Below, piece after piece: positions 1 to 12,450 of a stretch of DNA of 64,000 bases; the stretch's first letter is position 1; each line of letters starts with the position of its first letter. The position numbers and the translations under genes are program-made. The stretch spans positions 15,820,001-15,884,000 of the forward strand of contig NC_092580.1 of NCBI RefSeq assembly GCF_037975245.1, written 5' to 3'. The notes under the pieces were generated by a model. That model saw nothing but the letters and a program-made list of their open reading frames with translations, had not been told where the DNA came from and did no database searches. The stretch is from Apostichopus japonicus (taxonomy: Eukaryota > Echinodermata > Holothuroidea > Aspidochirotida > Stichopodidae).

Positions 1-1069
1 CAATTGCGACATTCCTTCACGGTCGACTTGCTTACTGTAAGAAGTATTAACCGTTTTTTCTCAGGAAAGCTTGATAGTCTGAAGTTATTATAACATGTGC
101 TTTTAGTATACTGCCAAAAGAGTAAGTTGTTGTATTTGCATTGATATTTTATGTAGAAGTAACGGAAAATTTAGTATGTTTAGTTTGGTCTAATTGCACG
201 TTTTTTTTTTCTGTCCAATGTAGTGCAGGGTTCACTTGCGCGAATTCAAATTATTCTGTTTATGTATATGTATATGCATCGATTCTTAGATTATGATGTT
301 TTTTTGACATTTATTTGTAATTCAAGCATATCTGTTTAGTAGCAAAGTTTAAAGGTTAAGATTAATTAGTTTTCTCTTTTTGATCCTAGATTGAATGAAA
401 CTCATAGGCGTAAATAATAGATCAGATGATACAGTTTAACGCAGTTGCTAAAACTCTGGGTATTCTCTAGTCTTCGCCGGTCCATTATATACTTTAGTAC
501 TACTAGTAAGACTATATCAAAACAACCGAAGACAAACTTAGTGTAACAAAGTACTGATTCTCCTCTAGCCTAGGTCTAAACAGGCTTGTTATGTGAGCAA
601 GCAAAATAACAACTAAAAACGATTAGGCCTATAAATAAGTTGTCTCAGTGCATTTCTGTTTCTAAAATTTTATATTTTTAAAGATCATAAAAACAAACAA
701 AGATTTAGCCCATGTTTTATTATCTCTGTATTCTGGGCATTTGATTCTGGTTGCAATGGTGATGACACTCTCGTTCAAATTTTCAGCTTTATACAGTCTG
801 CTTCAAACTTTGGGATTGTTTTTTGAGACTATAGTGGAAGCAAATCTCACATAACTTTGTGGTGACAACTTTATTTATTTTTTTTTTCAAATGATGAATA
901 CTTTGCTGTTTCTTTCTTCCAGCAGGAATTGAAAAGCCAAATATCTAAGTCAAGGGTGAGCTTTCCTGTGATGTACGACACCAGTGTGGAGGCAACAACA
1001 GAAGAGGAGAACTGTGTTATATATGGCTTAAAGACATGTTTTAAGATGATATATTGGTACCCTTCGCAG
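1..1069. other. Non-coding flank, no gene recognised
   Basis: AT-rich sequence with no reading frame that resembles a known protein. A short stretch around 919-954 sits between an acceptor-like CAGCAG and a donor-like GTGAGC and could encode about ten residues (ELKSQISKSR). Its phase does not fit the next exon-like island, so it is not called. Confidence 0.5.
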
Positions 1070-3145
1070 AACAAAAGAGTTTATCCAAGAGTCCAAAAAG
1101 CAAAGGAACAAGTACCATAGAGAAAAAAAATGGAAGAGTGAGTTTAACTATTGTACCCAACTGTTTAATGATATTTAAGATACTTTTCATAACCTGTTTT
1201 AAAAAAAAAAACCAGTCTAGTATATCATTTACGTGCAAGCTTCATAGGTTTGGTCAAATTTTCACTGATCTGTAGAGCGGGAGTCCAGAGGGTTTGGTTA
1301 GCTGGGAAGGTAACCAATTGCCTGGTACATCACAATGTTCACAATGCATTCCTGTATATGAAACCTGATGACTGGCAAACCGACTGTGGTGGATGTGGCT
1401 GGGAGAGCAATTTTAAAGTCACCTAATAGCTAACCTAGAGCAGCTTTCATGGTAACCACATCAAAGTAAGAACAATGTGTCAGGTATGGCCCCAAGAGCA
1501 ACAAATGGCCATTGCCAGTAATTATTGGTGGTGGGGTACCCCTGCCAGTGATCTATAATTGACCCCTCACGGCTGACCTAGGTCAGCTCATGAGTTAACC
1601 ACTTGAAACCTACTGGAAAATGTTGGTTAGGACTTCAGATACAAGGGATGGGCATTGCCAGTAATTTTTATTGGTGGGGTACCCCTGCTAGTAGACCCCC
1701 AATATGCCCATCCCCTCATTGACCTAGGTGAGCTCATGATTTGACCTGTTGAAACCTACAGGAAAATGATAGGTATCACTTCATATGTAAGGATGGGCAT
1801 TTCCAGTATTTTATATTGGTGGGCCACCACTGCCAGAGTCCGCCCATCCCTTACATATAGAATCCTGTCAATAATTTTCCAGTAGTTTTCAACTGGTTAA
1901 ATCATGAGCTGACCTAGATCAATGAGGGGGGGGGGGCTTTTTGGGGGTCTACTGGCAGGGGTACCCCACTAATATAAATTACTTGAAATGGCCATCCCTT
2001 ACATATATATAGAGTCCTGCCAATCATTTTACAGTAGTTTTCAACTGGTTACCTCATGAGCTAATCTAGGTCAATGGGGGATGGGCATTTTGGGGGTCTA
2101 CTGACAGGGTTACCCCACCAATGTAAATGACTGGAAATGCCCATCCCTTACATATGAAGTGATACCTATCATTTTCCAGTAATTTTTCAACTGGTTATCT
2201 CATGAGCTGACCTAAGTCAATGAGGGAATGGGCATTTTGGGGGTCTACTGGCAGGGGTACCCCCCCCCCCAATATAAATTACTGGAAATTCCCATCCCTT
2301 ACATATGAAGTGATACCATTTTCCAGTAGTTTTCAACTGGTTACATCATGAGCTCATCTAGGTCAATGGGGGATGGGCATTTTGGGGGTCTACTGGCAGG
2401 GGTACCCCACCAATAAAAATTACTGGCAATGCCCATCAGTTGTATCTGAAGCCCTAACCAACATTTTCCAGTAGGTTTCAAGTGGTTACCTCATGAGCTG
2501 ACCTAGGTCAGCCTTGAGGGGTCAATTATAGATCACTGGCAGGGGTACCCCACCACCAATAATTACTGGCAATGGCCATTTGTTGTTCTTGGGGCCATAC
2601 CTGACATATTGTACTTACTTTGATGTGTTACCATGAAAACTGATCTAGGTTAGCTATCAGGTGACTTTAAAATTGCTCTCCCAGCCACACCCACCACAGT
2701 CGGTTTGCCAGTCGTCTGGTTTCATATACAGGAATGCACTGTGAACATTGTGATGTACAAGGCGATTGTTTACCTTCCCAGCTAACCAAACCCTCTGGGA
2801 TCCCGGTCTATTGGGATCATTATAAACATGATTAACATAATTATTAAGCTTTGAGAAATAACTTGGTGTTATGCTGTGCAAAGCTAATAATAATTTGGTA
2901 AAGCTGCTATTCCTGGCTTATAATTTGAGGGACCTAGATTTAAATGTATACCTCCCAATATGTTATAAAATTTTAATGTAAATTTGTATGTTTATGATAA
3001 TGTGAGTTATCATGTGCTATATCTGTATCTGTGCTTACACGTATATCATATTTTCTGTTCACAGGTCAATAATGGTGCAGATTTTGGCTTCCTGAAGACA
3101 AGTGGGAGGCCATTTGTAGTTAAGAGAAACACTCTTTGTTCGTGA
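1070..3145 (+). other. Possible pair of small coding exons split by an intron that holds a foldback element
   Basis: Island one (1070-1137) follows TTCGCAG and ends at GTGAGT. In one frame it reads a basic peptide containing SLSKSPKSKGTS and ends in phase 0. Island two (3065-3145) follows TTCACAG, starts in phase 0 and reads VNNGADFGFLKTSGRPFVV before a stop. One extra base near 3138 would keep the frame open through a stretch including REDLTGVDLGYHF. The foldback element at 1275-2808 would lie in the intron. I recognise no family. Splice sites this short occur by chance, so this may be a decayed exon pair or nothing. Confidence 0.2.
1275..2808. mobile_element. Foldback-type DNA transposon with long inverted arms and about 147-bp internal units
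   Basis: The ends are inverted copies: GAGCGGGAGTCCAGAGGG at the left and, read on the minus strand, GACCGGGATCCCAGAGGG at the right. The homology runs inward about 550-580 bp on each side (about 1275-1860 and 2230-2808). A TA dinucleotide flanks both ends (1273-1274 and 2809-2810), consistent with a TA target duplication. A module containing GGGGTCTACTGGCAGGGGTA recurs near 1943, 2092, 2239, 2385 and 2533, and in the opposite orientation near 1536, 1677 and 1823, spaced about 141-149 bp. No transposase is present, so it is non-autonomous; small frames inside it are incidental. The superfamily is not determined. Confidence 0.85.
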
Positions 3146-3440
3146 AGACTTAACTGGTGTCGATTTGGGGTACCACTTTAAAACGAAAGTCATGAGGAAC
3201 CCTTGCCCAAGACTCAACTTTGCATTATTGTGCAGTGCTATACTTTTGCGATTCATGTTTGATCCATTAACTTGTCTTAACTTTGTTGGAAAAAAAATCA
3301 GATTTTCAGATTTTATTTACAGTGATTTCTTCTCTATCTGTCGAAAGTCAGCCTTTTGTAGACATCAGAAGTTTTATCAGATATAAATACTGCCAACGTA
3401 CACATTATTTGTGTTTCTTCTGCTCTCTTTTCTTTCAGTG
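2811..3440. other. Intergenic or intronic spacer
   Basis: AT-rich spacer. Apart from the exon-like island ending at 3145 I see no gene or repeat in it. Confidence 0.4.
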
Positions 3441-3806
3441 ATACTAGTCAGTGAAACTAGTCGGGTTTAATTCTTTCAGTGAATCTAGTCAGTGCAACTA
3501 GTCATTCGATACCGACTAAGAAAGGTTAGTCGGGAGAGGCACCATCCTGACTAATGTAAAACCTGCTATAAACTAGTCGGTGGCTCATATAAATTAGTCG
3601 GTAAAGACCGACTAATGTCACCAACTAATGTAACTGACTAATAAACATTTACCGACTAAAAAATTGTTGATCGACTAAGCTGACGGACTAAGATGACCGA
3701 CTAAGAAATCCAACTGACTAAGGAATAAATTAGTCGGTATAGCAACTGACTAAGGCTATGTTAGTCGGGAGAGGCACCAGATGGACTAACGTTTTGTTAG
3801 TCGGTG
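3441..3806. repeat. Array of about 22 TAGTC/GACTA half-sites in both orientations
   Basis: Within about 365 bp the pentamer TAGTC appears about 10 times and its complement GACTA about 12 times, usually as TTAGTCGG, CTAGTCAG, CCGACTAA or CTGACTAA. Spacing is irregular (about 10-35 bp) and orientations are mixed, so it is not a simple tandem repeat. A longer direct repeat, TTAGTCGGGAGAGGCACCA, occurs at about 3526 and again at about 3762. TTTCAGTG occurs twice at the left and twice just right of the array (near 3436, 3474, 3820 and 3872). It could be the sub-terminal region of a DNA transposon or a protein-binding array. Confidence 0.8.
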
Positions 3807-4675
3807 AACCAATTTAAGTTTTCAGTGTATATAGGCACAATTTTTATGAGTTCAACATGTGTATAGAGAGGTTTTCAGTGAGTAATACATAAAAATCTCC
3901 TTTCATATTCCAAAACACCCCTCTACACGTAATCAATATGAGGCCCGTTATAGGACAACAAATGATGTACTGCCTGGTCTTGTTTCCTTCTGCGTGAATT
4001 TGTGATGTTTAACGGTAATTTTACTAGGGCACTCATGAAAATTTTAAGTACTTTGTATGACATTTTGCTCTCCATAGGACATTGTGGCGAACTCGGACGG
4101 GGAAGGGTGTGGGGGGGGGGGAGTTCCATCGTCAGTCGTTGGAAAACTTTCAGTCGGGGGATTTTTTATATTTAATCGTGGAAGATTCACAACACTCCTC
4201 TGTGCCTATAGGATTCCATCAGACGCGGTTCCAGTATATGTGTGTGTGTGCGTGTGAGCTTTTGTTTGTATTATTCCGTTTGCGCTTACTCTTTTATTTA
4301 CTTTATGTTTCTTTGTTGGTGGGTTGAGGGGGGTGGGGAGATCCATTTTCAACCCTAAAACAAGGTATTTACTAATTAAAACTTTAATTTAAACCTAAAG
4401 TTTAAGTGAGCTTCAAAGTGCACCATTTGACGTCTAACCTTCTTTTTATAGGGGGTGCCCCAAACCCCACCCCAATTTTTCGCATGGAAGACGACTTCAA
4501 CGATTCCAGAACATCAGTCCACCATACCTTTATAACATCCTGCACCCACCTCTGGTCCTTCCAGAAAGGTTGATGCTCCTATGCTAAAATCACTTCATAG
4601 ATTTTAACCCCCCCCCCCCAAAGCCCCCCACATTTGAAATCCTGTACGTTCACACTAGTGGTATATACAATATAT
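3807..4675. other. Non-coding spacer with G-rich and C-rich tracts
   Basis: No gene recognised. It holds a G tract near 4113, a C tract near 4609 and GT-rich sequence near 4240. Open frames here come from low-complexity sequence. Confidence 0.5.
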
Positions 4676-5042
4676 CAAGGGCGTAGGAACCGGGGGGCTG
4701 GGGGGCGCCAGCCCCCCAGTGAAAAATATGGGGGGCGGAAGTATCATTCCGCCCCCCCCCGCTCCGCAAGTCAGAAAACCCCTTTTTCATTTCCAAATGA
4801 GAAAAAAATCTCATTTGAAGCACCAAATTGCATCTAAGGCCAAGTGAAAATGCAAAATTCTTTACAAAATGGAGTGGGTGTTGAAGTGTGCTATATTGCA
4901 CCAAATTGCATCTGAGGCCACCTGGAAATGCAAAAAAATTCCAAAGGGGAGGGGGACACCCCCTCCCCTTAGACCCCTCCCCCAGGCCGGCCATCAGTCT
5001 TCAGCCCCCCCCCCCACACAAAAGTACCTTCCTACGCCACTG
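4676..5042. mobile_element. hAT-type MITE (367 bp) with exact 8-bp target duplication
   Basis: The element starts CAAGGGCGTAGGAACC and ends in the inverted form of CAGTGGCGTAGGAAGG. An exact 8-bp direct repeat, CAATATAT, flanks it (4668-4675 and 5043-5050), the duplication size of the hAT superfamily. Inside, a module starting GCACCAAATTGCATCT is repeated (about 4820 and 4898). There is no transposase, so it would have moved in trans. Confidence 0.9.
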
Positions 5043-6434
5043 CAATATATCATTATAATGAGCTAGCGGAAGATACTAAAATATTGATAGGCTGTGTTCA
5101 GTCAAAGATGCAAGTATCCACAAATTCAAAGAAATTAAATATGTTCCTTTGAAAAGTTTTCTATGCAAATCACTCATAAATATGCAAAATCTAAATTTTG
5201 CTTCTTACTGAAAATACTTTATTCTGCTTTTTTAGTTCTCTTTTTCTTTTCTTTTTTTTTGCTCGAACTTTACGAAGTAAATATTTCCTGTGATATTCGC
5301 CTACATATTGTTATACTTTCGTATACAGTTCAATTATCTACCAAATTTATATATCCTGTCCACCCGCAGAATAAACGAATCGGGTTTGTATATATATAGC
5401 TTACTTTGATGTCTTTTTTTTGTAATACAAAGCAAAAATGACAAATTACTTTGTCAAATCTTTTGCAGATAAATAAATGAACTCACCAGGAGTCCAGGAG
5501 TCGCCTATATATTTTGTACGAAGAGTTATTTCCGAAATTTTCGGGTTTTTATGTTGACAATTTAGCACCTACATATGTAATGATCTTGTACGTATAACAC
5601 CTGCTATTTTGTTACTGGTATACGAATACGGATGTTTAAATTTATAGCACGGTCATAAATCTAGCCGATAGACAGTTAACGTTAAAACTCACGCAAAGTT
5701 ACCTTTGTACATGCATGCATATACATACATACATACACGCAGAATTTGGAAAACGTTTTTTTGCGGTACGTATTCTGGTTTCACAACGTACAGTTTGTAT
5801 TAGATACAGCTGTTGACTGCCCTTGAGAAAGAAGGTTACTTTTTATTCGAATTGAAATTATACAACACCGACAGCTTCTTCTATAACAGATGTATACCTA
5901 TAACCCCTATATATATATATTGCCTGCTATAATTTCATGTATAGGCCTAAGACGGAGGAATAAAAACTCGGTTATAACTAACATTTACCCGTTAAGGTAT
6001 AATTAGCTAATAGCCAGACCTGACGAAAAGGTTGGGATCAGGGAGCCTGCATGGGATCAATTATAGGGGCCAAACAGAAATATTAGATAACGAAAATTTC
6101 CATGATATAGGCCTACTTCCATCGACATGAATGTTTACCTCATATATAGGCCTATATAGGCACATGAAGTTATGAAGACTTTTGGTGGGGGTGCCTGAAA
6201 GTCCATTTATTAATGTTGCTTCTAAATATTTTCTCAATCTAATTAAGAACATACATTCCCCTCTTTTATAGATTTTAATCAATTTTATTCGGTGTTCATA
6301 TCTGAAAGAAAGTATGTGAGTTATATAACACGTTTATTGATGGTTATTAACCGTACATGCGATTCACTCAGCGGTGACCAATGCATGGCAAGTACTGATC
6401 TCTCATAATATATATTTCTTTGGCTTGTAACCAG
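5043..6434. other. Non-coding spacer
   Basis: AT-rich sequence with several TAGGCCTA octamers (near 5942, 6111 and 6146) and a short CATA run near 5715. No gene is recognised on either strand. Confidence 0.5.
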
Positions 6435-6850
6435 CTCACGGTTTAATTAAGATCATTTATCATGCATTTTGGACGGCTTAACTCATGGTACATTCAGCCA
6501 AATGTCAACTGTGTCTTTAACGTCATGGGTTAACGCAGGTCATTTATAACGGATTTAGAAAGGTTCATGTTGTCAAACAGAGGTCAACAATGTGACCTTA
6601 TGGGTTATAAAAATGTTCTTCATTATATGCCTTTGAATAGCTTTCGATGATGTCCAGCAAAGGGTCAACCATGCCTTGCACATTACGGTGTAAATGAAGG
6701 CCATTTATCATATGCTTAATGACGCTAAACAACACGATTGTCTGCGGGGCCTTATCTTTTCTGCATATAACTGTATGCACACGGTTCAATGAGGACCATA
6801 ATTCGTTGTGCAATTTGAATGATTGAACGACGTCCAGTTTAAGTATGGAG
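6435..6850. repeat. Divergent tandem repeat, about 88-bp unit, about 5 copies
   Basis: Units begin near 6437, 6526, 6605, 6690 and 6780. Each has a GGTTNAA-like start, then a CATTTAT-like block, then a GATGTCCAGC/AAATGTCAAC-like block. Divergence is high and alignment by eye is approximate. A related GATGTCCAGCC piece lies near 7008. Confidence 0.5.
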
Positions 6851-8120
6851 TATATCTTGCATGTCTTTCTCTTGTAAAAAAAAATTGAATGATGAGAATC
6901 ATAAAGCTACATATATCGTGCGCTTAGAAAAGTTAATCACGGTGTTGTTAATCTTCCGTGTACATGCATGTCTGTCAGTTATAACACGTTTTGAAACTGG
7001 TCACATGATGTCCAGCCGACCTATGATGAGTCCGTATTTGTACTCTCCATGTTATAGCATAGTGTTTTGTACACTTACTCCCTTCAAGTATTTGTAGGCT
7101 TACTCAGTGTTATATATGTACTCGGGATATTTTAAATACCGTAAATTGTATAGGCCTTCATATATACTGCAAGATGTAGCTACTCGTATACGCCGCGGCT
7201 ATATTATGTATAGGCTTTAAACTCGCACTCAATATACCAAGGGGGATTTCTACTTGATACTCATACATATGTATACTGTTGTACTCGTTTCTCAAATCTG
7301 TTGTCCACTATGCGAATGAAATTTAAAACATCATTGTTGTTTTCTGTTTACTGTAATACTGCAGGTATTTTCTATCATGTTGTTTTGCGTCTGTAGCTCA
7401 AATGAAACACTACATATACCCGGGGTCGTACAGTGATTGTTGTTTATCGTGATATACCAGTAGAAACGACTGTCTTTGGTCCAACTTAATTACACCATGC
7501 AGCATGTGATTCAAATGTACATGGCTATGGCTGTCAGGGCCTCATGTATATGTAAAGATTTAGTTCGTTAACTATATTTCCAAACTCCACGCTTTCACAA
7601 AATACTAGTATTAAGATTGAAACAATAGATATTCAGCATCCCCTGCACAAGCAGTAAGTAAGCATTTTGAGATTAGCATCTTGACATGAAATCAATGCGA
7701 AGATTTTTCTACATTACTAATGAAATACACACGTAACCTATATATAAGCCTATATCATAACACCAATATCGCCAACTATATTACAGGTTTGCATTTCTGT
7801 TCACTTCAAACTGGTTTTACTTCTTACTGGAAAGATATAAACGTGATTTTGTAAGTTTGGATGGTAAATAAAGACAGCCAGTAAACAACTACCGGCGAAT
7901 ATAGGCAAGCCATATCTTGAACCGAAAACTAAACAACTCAATTTAGTTCATCTTTCCTTAGTGAGGACGTTCGGAAACAAACGAGTATACCGTATACTTT
8001 TGCTTTATTGAAAATTCTTTGCCAAGTCCTCTCTTCTCAAAGTATGTTCGAAGAATGATAATTAAGGCATACTCGTGTTCGTTTCACTATATCATGTATT
8101 TCCGCCCGCCTCCCCCCCCC
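6851..8120. other. Non-coding spacer
   Basis: AT-rich, with no gene recognised. The short word TACTCG recurs between 7080 and 7290. Confidence 0.5.
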
Positions 8121-8275
8121 CCCCCTCCATCCTCCTGGACGGGAGTGACATAATGGCAGTATCTGACCACGTTCTCAAATACAGATGGTTTGAAAGTACT
8201 CTGAAAGGCATCATTGCGAATACGACCTTGGTGAAAGAAGTGTTGTTGCAACTCAAACAAGGAGATAAAGGATAA
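8121..8275 (+). pseudogene. Short coding-like fragment resembling part of a PKD (polycystic kidney disease) domain
   Basis: After a C-tract the frame reads LLDGSD, then SDHVLKYRWFES, then a hydrophobic patch VKEVLLQLKQGDK, and stops at 8275. The order LDGS... then [KS]YRW... then L.L..GD matches the usual PKD pattern of extracellular adhesion proteins, where a YxFxLTVTD stretch would follow; here a stop comes instead. No clear acceptor or donor brackets it, so it looks like an exon remnant rather than a working exon. The upstream proline run is the C-tract translated. Family assignment is by motif only. Confidence 0.3.
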
Positions 8276-8379
8276 TTAAACAAATCCCTTCGGCAGGCCA
8301 GTAGCCAGGCCAATCTACGGGGTCACCATCATCTGTACCAAAGCATCACAAGATATAGGACAGGAGTATTGTGCCCCTC

Positions 8380-8462
8380 CATAAATTGTTGGTGCCCCAC
8401 CTTAAGTTGTTGGTGTTCCCTTAAATTGTTGGTACCCTCCTTAAAATGTTGGTGTCCTCTCC
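8380..8462. repeat. Short tandem repeat, about 22-bp unit, 4 copies
   Basis: The phrase TTAAATTGTTGGTG (variants TTAAGTTGTTGG and TTAAAATGTTGG) recurs about every 20-22 bp, separated by CCCC/CCTCC-like links. Confidence 0.7.
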
Positions 8463-10993
8463 AACTCAGTATTCCTAGCTCAGGGGTATGCCCGTCGGCT
8501 ACCACTTCAGAGGTCACCATGATTAAATAAAGATAGAACCAGCCCCATATATTGGCCTTACAATGTACAATGCAATACAAATTTGGGTGTTTGCAATAAT
8601 TCCAGTGATTCTTCACCATCACCCCTCCCCCCCCCCCCCCACCACCACCATTTTAGTTTTTATTCGTAAATTTTACGTATGTTGTCCTGCATTACACTGT
8701 AACGTCCCCAACACTTCTATATTTATGACAAGCAAAATATATTAATAACCGTAACTCAATTTGCATTACAGCTCGCGAGCAGACAATGTTTGTTACTTAA
8801 GCAAACAGATCAATACTTAATATCTGCACTTCTGACGTAAACGTCACTAATTTATCATTCTATTTTTTTTGGCTTACATTATTTTAATCTAATAGTTCAA
8901 TATTTCGGAAACATTAAATAATTCACGACATTGGACGAAATGCTTCGAACCAATCGATTATACATGCAGGCATATAAAAGAAGAAATTAAAACAAGCACG
9001 CTAAAAACACACACACATATATATTTATATAGATGTGACGTGTATAACATATATGAAATCAATGAAACAACGTACTAATGGATTAAAACTTAAACAAATT
9101 GTTTTACAATTTCAACTTTAGGTCATTTGACAACCCGCTATAGCGACAAAAGGAAGGAAACTGTTAAAATCAAGCAGTAAAGAAACGTATTTAAACTGTC
9201 AAACCACCTGTAATACGATTCTGTACATACTCGATGTCTTATGTTTCACATACACACAGACACGACATAATTAAAACAAGGACGGTTTATGTGCTTGGGG
9301 TATTTGTATTTTCTACTTACCAGAGAACTATAACGTCATTAATATGCTATTACTGTAGCACGCGGTTATGTTTCACAAAGTGATTTTTTTTGTCATTTGA
9401 AATGCAAGCAGACTTTATTTTGAGGTTTTCTTTTTAATTAACGAGTCTTTAATTTTGATATTTTAATAATGACACGTGACCAGGACGTCAAAAAAAGTTC
9501 AGAAAAGTTTTTCTTATCAGGTAGATGATTTACGAAATATTCTGCTTACAGGGTATAACGGTTTCACGTTGTTATAGTATTGTACGAAATCAAACTGTGT
9601 TATGTGTGATCTGTATGCTTCAAAGCATGTTTTGTTGTTGTTATTTTTGGTATTATGGCTACCTGCTTCAACAACATTTCTTTCCTAAATTATTCAACAT
9701 TTCATTCTTTATGATACCTTCGTGTATAAAGAACAGATAGTAAAGTTCATCTTTATTTTGTCCGACCAATCTGTTGGCTCCTAGTTATACCCCAGCCTTT
9801 TCCTCTGTTGCCATATGCTATTAGGAAGCTAGCACAGTGGCTGGCCCACATCTCTACCCCCCCCCCCACCTATATGGCTATACTGTATATATGTAACTAG
9901 AAGATCTCCATAGTTGTTAAGACACTGTACTTTTCGGCGTGCCTTACAAAATCCTTCCACTTACCCTTATTCAGTGTGAGTGGACCATATAGATACCAGT
10001 AATACAGTGGTTACGAGGTTCATTTGGAGTGTCAGATCAAAGTGCGAGCTTGTGCCTCTTGTTCACCCCTTTATCTTCTTCCGTGTGGGTAGATCAGTTC
10101 CTTGGGTAAAAGGCTCAATTGTAACTGAAATGTGGTGACCATAGTATATCACCCTTCTAAAGTCCCAATGTGGGTGTATGCCCCTTTCCTGCAGTGAACT
10201 ATAGTTTCAGTATAATGAGAACCATTACGTACGTTAAAACAGACAAATATTTGCATAAATGCATAACATCTGTAGCGATTTGCATATAATGCATACAATT
10301 CTTATATGAGAGTAAATTAGGCCTATACTATAATTATTTTAGAGGGGTTTATTTTATACTTCGAATTCCCATAATATTATGAAAATACGACACATCAACA
10401 CCGCTGCGTAGTAGATTTGAGTAAGCATTATGTCTGCTATGACATGTATATATAGGGGATTACGTTTATATTGAAAATCAATCAATATCGTTACATGCAG
10501 AATAATCAGATTGGATAAGCAAAAAAAAAACTTTTTTTCTTCTTCTTTTCATGATTTACAACTTATTCAATTTTGTTTTGTACTATACAGGTATGCGAAT
10601 TAAAATATACTCATGCACTATTGAAAGCATATACGAGTTGGTATAGCCCTAGTGCAGTTTGACGTCACAAAAATACCTTACATGTTATGAAAAAAATTGG
10701 CTTGGGTTATCTGAAAGATAAAGTAGGCAATTTAGCGAACTTGTAAATTTACAAAAGCGACCAAATGTCAGTCATAATTGCATTATAATCTGGTCATTGA
10801 AACGTATTAGAGCAGATCATATTAGCGTGTAAAAGGTTTGTTTCTTATGCTGTCGATGAGGCCACGTTAAAGGAGGCCCTTAGGCAGAAAAATTAATTTT
10901 GAATATTTTGTAGACCACTTAAAACCACTTCTATCTGACACGGTCGTTATTCTATCCAACATTTGAGAAATTACCCTTTAAAACACTTGAGGT
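8463..10993. other. Non-coding spacer
   Basis: No gene, RNA gene or recognisable mobile element. It contains C-tracts near 8628 and 9858 and otherwise unremarkable AT-rich sequence. Confidence 0.5.
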
Positions 10994-11290
10994 GTATCAG
11001 TTAAAGTGACTGGACCTTGTAGTCTAATGGACAGACCATTAGATCAGTTCTTCTGATGCAAGACAATTCTCAATAGGGAAAACATGATTGTTGGGGCACC
11101 AAATTATATGCATGTTTATAATGAGTTACAAATTTGTCGGCAAGGACAAACAGTGGTTAATGTCATCCAAATATGATTCTTATTTTCTTTTCTTGTTTAC
11201 TTAAAGTGAAAGGAACATGTTCTGGTTGAGTTATTACAAATTAACAAAACAACAACAATGGATTAACATGACCAATAAGGTCTGCAATAA
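10994..11290. repeat. Dispersed repeat family A, copy 1
   Basis: This segment aligns with 16968-17275. Both share AAAGTGACTGG, then TGTAGTCTAA, CAGACCATTAG.TCAGTT, a middle ending in AAAG.ACATGT, then GGTTGAGTTAT and ATTAACAT. Identity is moderate by eye. No open frame is conserved, so it is likely an old non-autonomous element whose ends I could not define. Confidence 0.6.
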
Positions 11291-12310
11291 GCCGACTCAC
11301 TTATGCATTCACCATCCCGGTAAAAATACCATGTAAGAGTATAGACTCAAAAAAGCACATTATATACCGTTCCCGAATTAGAAGGGGTACCTCTTTAACT
11401 GTTTCTATACCAGTATAACTCACGAATGAAAATGATTGGCAGCTCTTAAACGGATCACTCGCGCCTATAACGTCGTACCGAGGTGTGGATTTTCACACCA
11501 GACTAAGCAAGGCATACAACCGTTATATTTCATACCTGAATAGCGAGCCACGGAGATCGTACGCATTATATATTATACACACCTGAGTCTATACCTACCC
11601 TCACCTTGATTTACACAACAGACAAGAGGTTTCAACATAATTTAACTCTGCTTTCTCTCAAGTGACAAGCAATATATCTTTCCTGAGGATATTTCTCATT
11701 TGCTATAAGAACCCTCTTTTTCATCGAGATTTGGAGGAGGGAAAACTTTTTTTTTTAATATTATTATTATTATGTTGTTACGAAGAGACAAACCGAGAAA
11801 AGAAACACAGAGTGTAGTATAGTATAAAGGACTGAATCGTTTACGTGGAACTAACTGGTTTGTCGAAGGGCCGTTTGAAAACAGTGCCATATTAGAGAAA
11901 CTGTCGGACTAAACTATATGGACGAGCCTTTGCTGTGCATCAATTTTACATTCATTAATCTGTGCGAATATTCGTCGCCTTTTGATGCAACACCTTCCTT
12001 GAAACCCTAGTTTTGTTGTTTGTTGTTTGGGTTTCAGTTCTTCATTAATGACAGTCTCATTGACATTTAAATGGTGTGATTGCATGCGCTAAAAACGTCG
12101 ATGTATCGGAAGATGTAAATATTCCTTCCTCGCACAGTGTTTACTTTACACAAAGACTAAGGGTGACGAGTGTTAAAACACAAATCATCGGAAGCTTTCA
12201 TTGAAGCTCGCCTCTCAGTCTGCCACGCTCAGGTGTGATTTCCTGCAATCGCTGCACGTCATCTGACTCACAAGGTAAGTGCGTAAATGTGTGTATGTAT
12301 ATACATATAT
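11291..12310. other. Non-coding spacer ending in a strong splice-donor-like site
   Basis: No coding frame is recognised. At 12273-12281 the sequence CACAAG followed by GTAAGTG matches a consensus donor, so the stretch before it could end an untranslated first exon of a + strand transcript. There is no independent support. Confidence 0.25.
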
Positions 12311-12329
12311 CACTACAATTTCAATTATA

Positions 12330-12385
<56 letters not shown>

Positions 12386-12404
12386 TAGATATATAGATAT
12401 GTAG

Positions 12405-12450
<46 letters not shown>

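Noticed and set aside
919-954. Short exon-like island (ELKSQISKSR)
   Set aside because: Only 36 bp, acceptor ambiguous, and its phase does not fit the neighbouring island at 1070-1137.
2657-2881. 74-residue minus-strand frame
   Set aside because: It reads the right arm of the foldback element; the matching sequence in the left arm is broken, so it is not conserved as protein.
4650-4994. 114-residue minus-strand open frame
   Set aside because: It lies almost wholly inside the MITE at 4676-5042 and reads its inverted repeats and duplicated module.
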